Below, in pieces: positions 1 through 8,114 of a stretch of 64,000 nt of DNA. The notes beneath the pieces were generated by a model. It saw only the letters and a program-made list of their open reading frames with translations, did no database searches and was not told where the DNA came from. Position 1 is the first letter of the stretch; the number at the start of each line of letters is the position of its first letter. A program made the translations under genes and the position numbers. The stretch lies in contig JAWODN010000119.1 in the NCBI GenBank assembly GCA_046483285.1, positions 1 through 64,000 on the forward strand, written 5' to 3'. This stretch comes from CAYRTV01 sp046483285. Lineage in GTDB: Bacteria > Acidobacteriota > Aminicenantia > Aminicenantales > Aminicenantaceae.

Positions 1-25
1 TCAGGTGTGGCTGAAGCGACCTTGA

Positions 26-154
26 AGATTTAGCCTTCTGAGGGCTGTGTTTGAGGGAACCCGGCGAAGCCGGGCTGCGAGCATGTTTGACCCACGGACG
101 GGGGGAGTTGCGCAGCAGCCGAAAACACAGGGCGAAGAATGGCGTTAAAAATCT
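26..154. other. Structured multi-stem element (possible ncRNA or REP-type repeat)
   Basis: No gene fits 1-248. The stretch can fold as nested stems: AGATTT at 26-31 with AAATCT at 149-154, CTGTGTTT at 45-52 with AAACACAG at 123-130, a hairpin CCCGGC-GAA-GCCGGG at 60-74, and CTGCG at 75-79 with CGCAG at 111-115. Together they make a multi-branch junction of about 130 nt. I do not recognise a named RNA family. It may be an interspersed structured repeat or a small RNA; direction is unknown. Confidence 0.45.
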
Positions 155-248
155 GAAGGGAGCACAAGCCATACCTGAATTCCATATGCCATAATGAAAC
201 GATTTTCTAAGTAATGAGCCAGGTTAAGGTATAGGTCAAGTTAAGAAA

Positions 249-1751
249 ATGATAATTATTATGTCAGGACTGCCGGGAACCGGGAAAACCTCGGTGGCTG
301 GAGAATTGGCTGGACATTTGGGGGCGGCGAGATTGACCACGGATGAGCTGCGGAGGAAAATTGATAAACATCCGGATTATTCCAAAAAACACAAACGAAG
401 CGTTTATGCGGCCCTCATGGAGGAAGCCGCCAAGAAACTTGAGCAGGGAGAGCCGGTCATTCTGGACGGAACCTTTTTTAAGCGGGACATGAGACGGCGT
501 GCCGGGGAGCTGGCCCGGAAACACGATGAATCCTTTTTTCTGGTTGAAGTGACCTGTCCGGAAGAGGTTGTCAAAAAAAGAATTGAGAAGCGGTATCAGG
601 CAGGAGCGGACGCCAGTGAGGCCGATTATAAAGTTTATAAAATCATGGGGAACCAATTCGAAGAGATCGAGCATCCGGATTATGTCGTTGATACCCGGGA
701 TGAAAAGGCGTGGAAAGAAAAGGTGCAGGATATCGCCAACCGGATACGGGTTAAAAACCGCCATGTCGAAATTATCGATCCCCTGATGGAAAGGGGCGGA
801 AATTTATTTCAAACCCATATGAGCTGGGTTATTCTGGACGGGACCTACGCCCGGAAAATAAAAAAACCGGTCAAGTACAGTTTTGTGGATTACTCAACCC
901 TGGAACGACGGAAAAGGCTGTGTCACCGGGAATACCATTTGAACTTCTTGATTTCCCCTGAAATCTACCTGGGGGTGGAACCTATTGTGCGTGAGAATGG
1001 AAAGGTCGCATTCAGCGGAGAAGGGACCACCCTTGATTACTGCGTCAAAATGAAGGAACTTCCCCAGGAAGACCGAATGGACCACCGGCTGGAGAAAAAC
1101 ACGGTTTCCGGAAGCCATATCCGGGAAATCGCCTGGATTCTATTTGATTTTCATAACCGTTCGCATAAGGCGGAGGATATATATGCGGGGACAGAGGCCG
1201 TCAGGGATAATTTCAAGCCGGTTTTTGAGCTGAGTGAACTGATTCAGGATAAACTGGGCGAAGAAGAGCGGATGGATATGATCCGCAGAAATGTGGATGA
1301 TTTTCTGAACAGACGCCAGGACTTATTCGAGAAAAGAAAGCACGAGAATAAAGTCCGGCACGGACATGGGGATGCACGGACAAAAAATATATTCATCACA
1401 GAGAATGAGGTTTTTCTTTTTGACGCCGTGGAATTTTCTGAAAAAATCGCGTCGTGTGATGTGGCGGCGGACTTGGCCTATCTGGCGATGGATCTGAATT
1501 TTTTCGGGCGAAATGATCTGGCTGACACCCTGGTCAGCCGTTATGTCTCGCTTTCCGGTGACTCAGACCTGTATAAACTGATCGATTTTTATCAGTGTTA
1601 CAGGGCCATGGTTCAGGTGTTGGTCCAGGCATATCTGCTGGAGGATGAGGATGTCGGCCGGGATCAAAAAAAGAAGGCCGGAGAACTCTGCAAACGCTAT
1701 CTGGAATTAGCCGGGGATTTTTCCAAACTCTTCCGGGCGGCCCGGCGATAA
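249..1751 (+). CDS. P-loop kinase / aminoglycoside-phosphotransferase-like fusion protein
   Basis: A 500-residue two-domain protein. The N-terminal part (about 1-170) is a zeta-toxin/AAA_33-like P-loop kinase with Walker A GLPGTGKTS near residues 7-15. The C-terminal part (about 180-490) is APH-like: a nucleotide-site lysine around ARKIKKPVKYS, the Brenner motif HGDARTKN, and a following LFDAVEF that supplies the metal-binding Asp. These families (COG0645 and COG2187) are commonly fused; the substrate is unknown. As I recall the usual order is APH first, so the reversed order here is notable. No clear ribosome site precedes the ATG, and an internal ATG at 261 is possible. It stands alone, with pyk downstream on the same strand. 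Confidence 0.8.
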   Translation: MIIIMSGLPGTGKTSVAGELAGHLGAARLTTDELRRKIDKHPDYSKKHKRSVYAALMEEAAKKLEQGEPVILDGTFFKRDMRRRAGELARKHDESFFLVEVTCPEEVVKKRIEKRYQAGADASEADYKVYKIMGNQFEEIEHPDYVVDTRDEKAWKEKVQDIANRIRVKNRHVEIIDPLMERGGNLFQTHMSWVILDGTYARKIKKPVKYSFVDYSTLERRKRLCHREYHLNFLISPEIYLGVEPIVRENGKVAFSGEGTTLDYCVKMKELPQEDRMDHRLEKNTVSGSHIREIAWILFDFHNRSHKAEDIYAGTEAVRDNFKPVFELSELIQDKLGEEERMDMIRRNVDDFLNRRQDLFEKRKHENKVRHGHGDARTKNIFITENEVFLFDAVEFSEKIASCDVAADLAYLAMDLNFFGRNDLADTLVSRYVSLSGDSDLYKLIDFYQCYRAMVQVLVQAYLLEDEDVGRDQKKKAGELCKRYLELAGDFSKLFRAARR

Positions 1752-1847
1752 TTTTTTCCGGAAACCCGGATCGATGCGTGCCGGCGGTCCATACGCGCTC
1801 TGTTGGCCGCGAGGAAACGATTTTCAAATCCGGCTGATGAGCGGGCC

Positions 1848-1882
1848 GGGATGGCCGCAGATGCCGGAGTTGCGGCGAGGAA
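1848..1882. repeat. 35-bp interspersed repeat, half-copy of the 44.8-kb hairpin element
   Basis: The 35 bp starting gggatggccgcagatgcc recur exactly at 44824-44858. There they form the left arm of a long hairpin. Here the right arm is missing. The copy lies just upstream of pyk, within its leader or promoter region. Confidence 0.7.
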
Positions 1883-1901
1883 TAACACATGATCAGGAGA
1901 G

Positions 1902-3308
1902 ATGATGATTCAGACTAAAACGGTATGCACCGTAGGGCCGGTTAGTTTCTCAGAAGATGTCCTGGAACAATTGATCAGGGCCGGCATGGATGTGGCCCGG
2001 TTGAATTTTTCTCATGGGACCGCGGAGGAACATGCCCGGGTTTTGGACCTGATCAGAAAGCTGTCTGATAAATCAGGCCAACCGGTCGCCGTGCTTCAGG
2101 ATCTGGCCGGCCCCAAGGTCCGGGTGGGGGACATCCCGGCTCCCGGGATCCATTTGGAGAGCGATTCCCGTTTTATTCTCACCACGCTGCCCGGAGCCGC
2201 AACCGCGGGCAGCGTTTCCGTCTCGTATGACCGGCTTCCTCAAGTCGTGAAGGCCGGCGATCCGATTCTTCTGGCGGACGGGGCAATCGAGCTGGAAGTT
2301 GAAAAGATCAAAGGCGGGGAGATCCACTGCCGGGTGATAACCGGTGATCTTTTGACCTCCCGCAAGGGATTGAACCTTCCAACCCGAAGCCTGGATATTC
2401 CCGCTCTTACGGAAAAAGACAAACAGGACATGATTTTCGGCCTGAAGCATGGGGTGGATTTTATCGCTCTTTCTTTTGTCAGAAATCAAAATGATATTCT
2501 GGAGGCAAAAGAGATCATAAAAAGGCATGATCATGATATCCCGGTGATAGCGAAAATCGAAAAGCATGAGGCTGTCAATAACATCGATGAGATACTTCAA
2601 ACCGCTGATGGGATCATGGTCGCCAGGGGGGACCTCGGCGTGGATATTCCCCTGGAGAATGTGCCCATGGTGCAGAAAGATATCATCAAAAAAGCCAATC
2701 TGCAGGGAAAGCCCGTGATCACGGCAACACAGATGCTGAGGTCTATGACCGAATCTCCCCGCCCGACCCGGGCGGAAGCCACTGACGTGGCCAATGCGGT
2801 TTTGGATGGGACCGACGCGGTTATGCTGTCTGAGGAAACCGCTGTGGGGAAATATCCGGTTCGGGCTGTCGAATTTATGCAGCGGATCATCCAAAGCGCG
2901 GAAAGCCATTATCCTCACAGCCGTTTTTTGGAAAATAAACCTCAAAGGAATATATCCCTTTCCGTCGCTTTTGCGTCCTGCCATATGGCGGATCAGCTGG
3001 ATGCGGCGGCCATTGTGGCCCGCACTCAAACCGGGCAAACCGCCCGGCATGTTTCCCGCTACCGGCCCCGCCAAAGAATTATCGCCTTATCCCCAAATCC
3101 GGAAACCGTCCGGCGGCTGTGTTTGTCTTGGGGGGTTTATTCCTGCCGGGCCGCCAATCCCAAGGGAGCGGATGACATGATCGAACAGGCCGCTGAATCA
3201 GCCCTGCAGACAGGAACAGTGAAAAAAGGACAAATCGTAGTCATCACATCCGGTCATCCCGTGGGCCGGCCGGGCAGCACCAATATGGTCCGGATAAAAA
3301 AATTGTGA
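1902..3308 (+). CDS. pyk: Pyruvate kinase
   Basis: Catalyses phosphoenolpyruvate + ADP to pyruvate + ATP in glycolysis. The 468 residues match the usual family length. Seen: TKTVCTVGP and ARLNFSHG at the N-terminus, VAVLQDLAGPKVRVG, the signature region VIAKIEKHEAVNNIDEI with its catalytic lysine, MVARGDLGVDI, and ITATQMLRSM before the C-terminal allosteric domain (SGHPVGRPGSTN at the end). The start is ATG 1902 or 1905 behind AGGAGAG. With ppsA at 23.6 kb the cell can run the PEP/pyruvate step in both directions. Confidence 0.95.
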   Translation: MMIQTKTVCTVGPVSFSEDVLEQLIRAGMDVARLNFSHGTAEEHARVLDLIRKLSDKSGQPVAVLQDLAGPKVRVGDIPAPGIHLESDSRFILTTLPGAATAGSVSVSYDRLPQVVKAGDPILLADGAIELEVEKIKGGEIHCRVITGDLLTSRKGLNLPTRSLDIPALTEKDKQDMIFGLKHGVDFIALSFVRNQNDILEAKEIIKRHDHDIPVIAKIEKHEAVNNIDEILQTADGIMVARGDLGVDIPLENVPMVQKDIIKKANLQGKPVITATQMLRSMTESPRPTRAEATDVANAVLDGTDAVMLSEETAVGKYPVRAVEFMQRIIQSAESHYPHSRFLENKPQRNISLSVAFASCHMADQLDAAAIVARTQTGQTARHVSRYRPRQRIIALSPNPETVRRLCLSWGVYSCRAANPKGADDMIEQAAESALQTGTVKKGQIVVITSGHPVGRPGSTNMVRIKKL

Positions 3309-3411
3309 ACCCCCGATTCTCATTGAACCGGAATTTTCCTGTGCGGTGAAACTATCATCCATTGATATTTCACATTCAGCCGGAATTCCTGGGGGAGTTT
3401 TCCCGTGTCAA

Positions 3412-3427
3412 TTGGCATGTTTCTTGT
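3412..3427 (+). promoter_or_regulatory. Sigma-54-type promoter (coiled-coil/UspA pair)
   Basis: TTGGCATG, four bases, then TTGT: the GG and the G of the -12 element have the spacing of the sigma-54 consensus TTGGCACG-N4-TTGC. The same motif stands before three other genes in the window. The expected start site is about 3439, and the ATG at 3466 follows a GGGAGG ribosome site. Confidence 0.72.
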
Positions 3428-3465
3428 ATTTTCTTAGTGTGAATGATGAAACCGGGAGGACTCCC

Positions 3466-3780
3466 ATGAAAAAAAACCATGATGACTATTATTTAAGGAA
3501 ATTAAAAGATCAAGTTCGGGAATGGGAAGAGGAGATAAACCGCATGGAAGATGAGTTGGACGACACTGATTGGGAAGCGAAAATCGATTACAAAAAAAAA
3601 GCAGCGGATATGCGGATCGCTTTGGATGCGGAGAATAGAAAAATCCATGAGCTGGCGGCGGCCGGAAGCAAAGATCGCGCCGGGATGATTGAAGAAATTG
3701 AAAACGACCTGGCGCGCATCGGAGCTTCTCTGCAAAAAGCCGAAACCGCATTAAATGATATATTGATAGATGAGCAATGA
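3466..3780 (+). CDS. Small charged coiled-coil protein
   Basis: 104 residues, very rich in Glu, Lys, Asp and Ala, with heptad-like spacing from about residue 8 to 100 and no signal peptide or membrane segment. It resembles cyanobacterial sll1863-type stress coiled-coil proteins in length and character; that similarity is inferred from composition only. I chose ATG 3466 because GGGAGG precedes it and the sigma-54-type promoter lies just upstream. A longer reading from 3346 would begin upstream of that promoter. Its neighbour downstream is a UspA gene, so the pair is probably co-expressed under stress. Confidence 0.72.
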   Translation: MKKNHDDYYLRKLKDQVREWEEEINRMEDELDDTDWEAKIDYKKKAADMRIALDAENRKIHELAAAGSKDRAGMIEEIENDLARIGASLQKAETALNDILIDEQ

Positions 3781-3861
3781 ACCGCGGTTGCGTTTTCATG
3801 ACCGAGCGATTCAGGCCGCTTGCGCCGTTTTTCATGCGAAATTCTTTCAAGGAGGAAAAAA

Positions 3862-4317
3862 ATGGAAGTTAAAAAAATATTGTGTCCCACGGATTTCAGT
3901 GAGCCCTCTTATAAGGCCGTGAAGGCCGCCGGTGATCTGGCTGAAAAATTCTCGGCGGAATTAATATTGCTTCATGTGGTCAGCCCGGTTCCGCTGCCGT
4001 CCGCCACCACCCCGCCTTCCGGATTTAACGTGAGTTTGTACCAGGATGAATTGAAAAAATCGGCGGAAAAATCCTTAAATGAAATTAAGGAAAAATATGT
4101 TTCCAGCCGTGTGAATGCCGATAGTAAAATAATTCATGGCCATCCGGCCGACCGGATCACAAAAACCGCCGAAGATGAAAATTACGACATGATCGTCATC
4201 GCTACTCACGGGTTGACCGGACTGAAGCATTTGGTCTTCGGATCTGTGGCTGAAAAAGTGGTCCGGACTTCTTCGGTCCCGGTTTTGACCATAAGAGCCC
4301 CCGAAGAAAGCGAATAG
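3862..4317 (+). CDS. Universal stress protein, UspA family
   Basis: 151-residue single-domain Usp. It begins KKILCPTDFSEPS, carries DMIVIATHG, and has the nucleotide-loop pattern GLTGLKHLVFGSVAEKV followed by VPVLTIR, so the ATP-binding type is likely. The start ATG 3862 sits behind a strong AAGGAGG at 3849-3855. It lies 81 bp after the coiled-coil gene and is probably read from the same sigma-54-type promoter. UspA proteins act in the cytoplasm in stress and dormancy; the specific role is unknown. Confidence 0.9.
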   Translation: MEVKKILCPTDFSEPSYKAVKAAGDLAEKFSAELILLHVVSPVPLPSATTPPSGFNVSLYQDELKKSAEKSLNEIKEKYVSSRVNADSKIIHGHPADRITKTAEDENYDMIVIATHGLTGLKHLVFGSVAEKVVRTSSVPVLTIRAPEESE

Positions 4318-4340
4318 AGGAAAGAATAAATTCGGCTTCT

Positions 4341-5360
4341 TCAATTTTGGGTATCGAAACTTTTATCTGCTTCAGATAACAGGTGTTTGACGATTTTTTT
4401 ATAATGGGAAACCGAGTCGGACAGCTCTTTTTTATCGATTTTTTCTTTTTCCGTATGGGTATCCTCTTCCGCCCCCGGACCGAATAACAGCGGGCGGCCG
4501 AAATTCTTCAGATAAGGAATATCCGTTCCATACGGGAGGGTGGTCTGATCGAAGAAAGGAAGAGTGGTCATCTTCTGGGGTTCAGAACAGTTGAGGACGG
4601 TTGTCTTGATTTCCGAAGGAAGAACCTTCTGGATTTTTTTCAATAAGTTTTGTGAAGAAATACCGGTGCGGAACGACACCAGGCTCTCTGCATAATCAGG
4701 AATAATATTGGGTTCCGAGCCGCCCCTCAATCGAGCGATATTCATAAAAAATCCCTGGTTTCCCCCCCGGCTGCTTACCAGAGACCGCAATTGAATCAAG
4801 GCGTCAAGAAGTTTCTCAACCGCCGAATCACCCAGCCGGGGAAAAGCGGAGTGAGCGGCTTTTCCATCAGCTTTAAGTTTCAACGCCAAATACCCCAAGT
4901 GGTTTTTCCCCATCCGGTTTTGGGTCGGTTCGCCCACCACGATGTAACGGGAGGTTTTTCCGCTGGACGAAGCCTGTTTGGCACCTGCGCTGTCCGCTTC
5001 CTCTCCCGCCACCAGTAAAAGCCCAAATCCCGTGTGTCCCTCTTTCTTCAACTCCAGGGATGCTTGGATCATCGCAGCCAGAATGCCTTTGGCGTCGCAG
5101 GCCCCCCGTCCATAAAGGTATCTTTGGTCTTCTGAAGGAGGAATAAATGGAGAAACCGTATCCAAGTGGGTGCATAGCAGAACTTTATAGTTTTTCTCAG
5201 GCATTATCCAGAGATTGCAGCGGTTGTCATTGATTTTTTGTTTCTCAAAAGGCAAATCGTGGAATTTGAAAAAAACGGAGAGAAAATCCGCGATTTCCTT
5301 TTCTTTTCCGGAAGGGGAGGGAATGGAAATGAGTTTCTTTGTGAATCGGAATAAATTCAT
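4341..5360 (-). CDS. M20 family deacetylase (probable N-acetyl-diaminopimelate deacetylase)
   Basis: 339 residues with the two-zinc M20 ligands in order: CTHLDTV (His, Asp), GRGACDAKG (bridging Asp), LLVAGEEADSAG (catalytic and ligand Glu pair), VVGEPT, and a late His in GAEEDTHTEK. It also has a typical dimerisation lid around HLGYLALKLKADG and AAHSAF. The ATGA overlap with dapH makes it the last gene of a lysine/threonine operon. Since DapH is an N-acetyltransferase, the expected substrate is N-acetyl-LL-diaminopimelate; this is inferred from context, and related M20 enzymes cleave succinyl-DAP, acetyl-ornithine or acetyl-lysine. Confidence 0.82.
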   Translation of the reverse strand: MNLFRFTKKLISIPSPSGKEKEIADFLSVFFKFHDLPFEKQKINDNRCNLWIMPEKNYKVLLCTHLDTVSPFIPPSEDQRYLYGRGACDAKGILAAMIQASLELKKEGHTGFGLLLVAGEEADSAGAKQASSSGKTSRYIVVGEPTQNRMGKNHLGYLALKLKADGKAAHSAFPRLGDSAVEKLLDALIQLRSLVSSRGGNQGFFMNIARLRGGSEPNIIPDYAESLVSFRTGISSQNLLKKIQKVLPSEIKTTVLNCSEPQKMTTLPFFDQTTLPYGTDIPYLKNFGRPLLFGPGAEEDTHTEKEKIDKKELSDSVSHYKKIVKHLLSEADKSFDTQN

Positions 5361-6073
5361 TTTGATTTCAACCTGCGGAGTTCTTTGACCAAAGCGATTT
5401 TTTCTTTTTTAGGGATGTCTTTGACCTCTCTTATTTTCCGCGCCGGCACTCCGGCAACCACATATCCGGGAGGAACATCTTCCAGAACCACCGCCCCGGC
5501 GGCCACCACGCTGCCTTTTCCTATGGAAACACCTTCCAGCACCACAGCGTTGGCGCCTACTAAAACTTTATCCTCAAGCTGGACCGGTTTTTCACTGGGG
5601 GGTTCCAGCACACCCGCCAAAACCGCTCCGGCGCCGATATGACTGTCTTTTCCCACCATGGCCCGGGCGCCGATAACCGCATTCATGTCCACCATGGTCC
5701 GTTCGCCGATTTCAGCGCCGATATTGATAACGGCGCCCATCATAATAATGCTGTCTTTGCCGATCCTTGCCCCTTTTCTTATGACGGCTCCCGGCTCGAT
5801 TCTGGCCTCCACCCGGCTGTAGTCCAGGAGGGGGAGGGCGGAGTGCCTGGCATTGATGTCAATATGACTGTGCCGGATCCCTTCCCGGTTTTTATTCATC
5901 CATTTTTCTATCTCGGGGTGATCTCCAATCAATATCCAGAACGGGTTTTCACCGAAGACCTTGAATTTCTCTTTCCTGAAAGTTTCTTTTTTGAAATTCC
6001 CTTGGATATAAACAGTTGAAGGGGTGGTTTTTTGGCTTTTGGAGATAAGTTCGGCGATTTTTTTATAGTCCAT
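5357..6073 (-). CDS. dapH: Tetrahydrodipicolinate N-acetyltransferase
   Basis: Acylates tetrahydrodipicolinate in the acetylase branch of lysine/DAP synthesis. It has an N-terminal domain of about 90 residues starting MDYKKIAELI, then left-handed beta-helix hexapeptide repeats (about 95-215, e.g. GAVIRKGARIGKDSIIMMGA), and ends with the acyl-CoA-site region GYVVAGVPARKIREV. This is the DapH layout of Bacillus, about 238 residues. The start is taken at the internal ATG 6073 behind GAAGAG; an in-frame ATG at 6091 would add six residues. The gene overlaps thrB upstream and the M20 gene downstream. Confidence 0.88.
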   Translation of the reverse strand: MDYKKIAELISKSQKTTPSTVYIQGNFKKETFRKEKFKVFGENPFWILIGDHPEIEKWMNKNREGIRHSHIDINARHSALPLLDYSRVEARIEPGAVIRKGARIGKDSIIMMGAVINIGAEIGERTMVDMNAVIGARAMVGKDSHIGAGAVLAGVLEPPSEKPVQLEDKVLVGANAVVLEGVSIGKGSVVAAGAVVLEDVPPGYVVAGVPARKIREVKDIPKKEKIALVKELRRLKSK

Positions 6074-6986
6074 AGGTCTCTTCGATTCCATTATTGCTGG
6101 AAAATGTCTGGATCACGTCTCCGTTGATACTATATTTCTGAATATGGTCACTCATGATTCTTTCGATTTCATCTCTTGACTGTTTTTCGCAAACGGCAAA
6201 AACAGAAGATCCCCCTCCGCTTATGTTGCATCCGAAGGCCCCTGCGTCAAGGATTGAATTTTTCAGTCCGGAATAGCCTGGGATATCTTGTGCCCGGACA
6301 GGTTCAGAAACATAGTCTGTGTTGACGGCTTTCCCGATTTCCACTAAATCACCGGTCATCATTCCATGGATTAAAGCGGCGCCGCAGGACATTTGTCCGG
6401 TTAATTTGGCCAGAGAAAATCCAGCCGGAATGTTCCCCCGGGTCGTCAAGTGTTTCTTTTTCATGACGCAAAGCACCAGCGGAATAGCCGGCGCGTTGAT
6501 TTTGACTATTTCCAGCGGGGAGTCGTTTTTAATTAAAACAAATCCTCCCAGCAAGCACGCGGCGGCGTTATCGGCGTGAGCCGTGCTGCCTGAAGCGACT
6601 TCTCCCTGCCGGGCGATTTCAACAAGACCGGCGGCATCCATATGGTCGCTGAAAAGCATATTCAGCCCGTACACACATGCGGCGGCGGAGGCTCCGGATG
6701 TTCCCAGACCCGCCCGGGAATTTATGTTTTTATGGATTTCAATGTTCAGCCCCGCCCGGCGGCCGGTGGTTTTGAGATAATGCAAGGCCGCCACACCCGC
6801 TGAATTTTTTTCCGGTTCTGAAGGGATAGGCTCGTTTTGACCGAATATTTTAATTTTCACCTTCAGGGAGGGGGTGGTATGGATTTTTATAATATCGAAA
6901 GGCTGCTTTAAAGCCAGCGCGAAGATATCAAATCCGGGACCGAAATTGGCAATGGTCGCCGGTGCTTTCAGGATGATGCCTTTCAA
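6063..6986 (-). CDS. thrB: Homoserine kinase (GHMP family)
   Basis: 307 residues. Phosphorylates homoserine on the way to threonine. Seen: an N-terminal APATIANFGPGFDIFALAL as in ThrB, the GHMP phosphate loop AGLGTSGASAAA near residue 90-105, and a C-terminal glycine motif FGCNISGGGSSVFAV. It overlaps the DapA-like gene by 4 bp and dapH by a few codons, so translation is probably coupled. Its presence inside a lysine cluster points to a combined aspartate-family operon. Other GHMP kinases are less likely given the start and end motifs. Confidence 0.87.
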   Translation of the reverse strand: MKGIILKAPATIANFGPGFDIFALALKQPFDIIKIHTTPSLKVKIKIFGQNEPIPSEPEKNSAGVAALHYLKTTGRRAGLNIEIHKNINSRAGLGTSGASAAACVYGLNMLFSDHMDAAGLVEIARQGEVASGSTAHADNAAACLLGGFVLIKNDSPLEIVKINAPAIPLVLCVMKKKHLTTRGNIPAGFSLAKLTGQMSCGAALIHGMMTGDLVEIGKAVNTDYVSEPVRAQDIPGYSGLKNSILDAGAFGCNISGGGSSVFAVCEKQSRDEIERIMSDHIQKYSINGDVIQTFSSNNGIEETYGL

Positions 6987-7861
6987 ATCAGGCCCTTCTC
7001 TTTGAGTCGTTTTTCCAGAATTTTTCTCTTCGGTTCACTCAACCGGGTCAGGGGAGGACGTAGGCTTCCGCCCGGAAGCCCCATAAGCCGCAAGGCTTCT
7101 TTGGATGCCATGGGGTTTGTTTCCATCCGCAGGGCTTCGAAGAGCTCATAATAGGAATAATGGATTTCTCTGGCCGCCTCTTCTTTTTTTCCAAGACTGA
7201 GGGCTGCGAGGTCACGCATGATTTCCGGGACGATGTTTCCGGCCACAGTGAACACCCCGCTTCCTCCAAAAGACATCAAGGGGAAGGCTGTGGTGTCTTT
7301 GCCGGTGAACACGCTGAAATCAAAGCCGGAAGTGACATATATGACTTTGGCCAGGTGATCCATCAGTTTATTTCCGTCTTTGGCCCCGATGATATTCTTA
7401 TGAGCAGCCAGGCGGGCATAGGTTTCCGGCTCCACATTGATCCCCACCCTTGCGGGAGCGTTATGAATGATAAGGGGAAGGGGGGACGTTTCCTCCAGGG
7501 TCTGGTAAAACTCTTCGGCACCCTGAGGACTGGGCAGGACCAGAAAGGGCGCAAAAACCACGGCATAATCGCATCCCAGGTCTGCGAACATTTTGATTCT
7601 CTTCCGGCATTGCTCCAAATTATTGGAACATGTGTCCGGTGCGATTTGACATCGTCCTCCGGCTTCTTCCACGATGATTTCCACCACTCTTTGGATTTCC
7701 TTTTCTGTCAAAGCCGGACTTTCCCCGGTCACCCCCAAGGGGGCGATGCCGTCTATACCGCTTTCCACCTGCCGGCGGACCAGCACACGCAAACCGTTTT
7801 CGTCCAGGTTCAAATCCTTGTCGAAAGGCGTGATCAATAAAGTGAAAGCTCCTTGAACCAT
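6983..7861 (-). CDS. DapA-family (beta/alpha)8 aldolase lacking the usual catalytic triad
   Basis: 292 residues; the fold and the Schiff-base lysine (IIGAKDGNK) are those of the DHDPS/NAL family, and the PARVG motif retains the Arg equivalent to E. coli R138. By hand alignment to E. coli DapA, three proton-relay residues differ: T44 is Val (GVTGES), Y107 is Leu (APFLVLPS) and Y133 is His (IIHNAP). It may therefore catalyse another aldolase or lyase reaction, although it heads a lysine/threonine operon. Start ATG 7861 has AAGGAGA upstream; the longer in-frame start at 7903 has none. Confidence 0.8.
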   Translation of the reverse strand: MVQGAFTLLITPFDKDLNLDENGLRVLVRRQVESGIDGIAPLGVTGESPALTEKEIQRVVEIIVEEAGGRCQIAPDTCSNNLEQCRKRIKMFADLGCDYAVVFAPFLVLPSPQGAEEFYQTLEETSPLPLIIHNAPARVGINVEPETYARLAAHKNIIGAKDGNKLMDHLAKVIYVTSGFDFSVFTGKDTTAFPLMSFGGSGVFTVAGNIVPEIMRDLAALSLGKKEEAAREIHYSYYELFEALRMETNPMASKEALRLMGLPGGSLRPPLTRLSEPKRKILEKRLKEKGLI

Positions 7862-7932
7862 AGTCAGTCTCCTTGTTTTCGGCAATTCCACCCCGTTCAT
7901 CATCCGGGCGAAGCGATTGACTTTAATGGCAA

Positions 7933-7961
7933 CTTATAGCACAGGATTCTATGAGAGTCAA
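7933..7961 (-). promoter_or_regulatory. Sigma-70 type promoter of the DapA-like/thrB/dapH/M20 operon
   Basis: On the minus strand TTGACT (7956-7961) and TATAAG (7933-7938) are 17 bp apart. A start near 7926 leaves a leader of about 65 nt before ATG 7861. I see no clear attenuator in that leader. Confidence 0.65.
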
Positions 7962-8114
7962 AAGATAATGCCCGCGGCTCCGTCCTGTCCGGACGGATGT
8001 GCCGTTATGGAACCAGCGCATTCTTGCCGGAAGGTGCAGGCATGGAACGGGGAGTTTATAGGCCTCATTTTCAAACGGAAACGGAAAGGCAAACACAGGG
8101 AAAACGAGAAGAAT

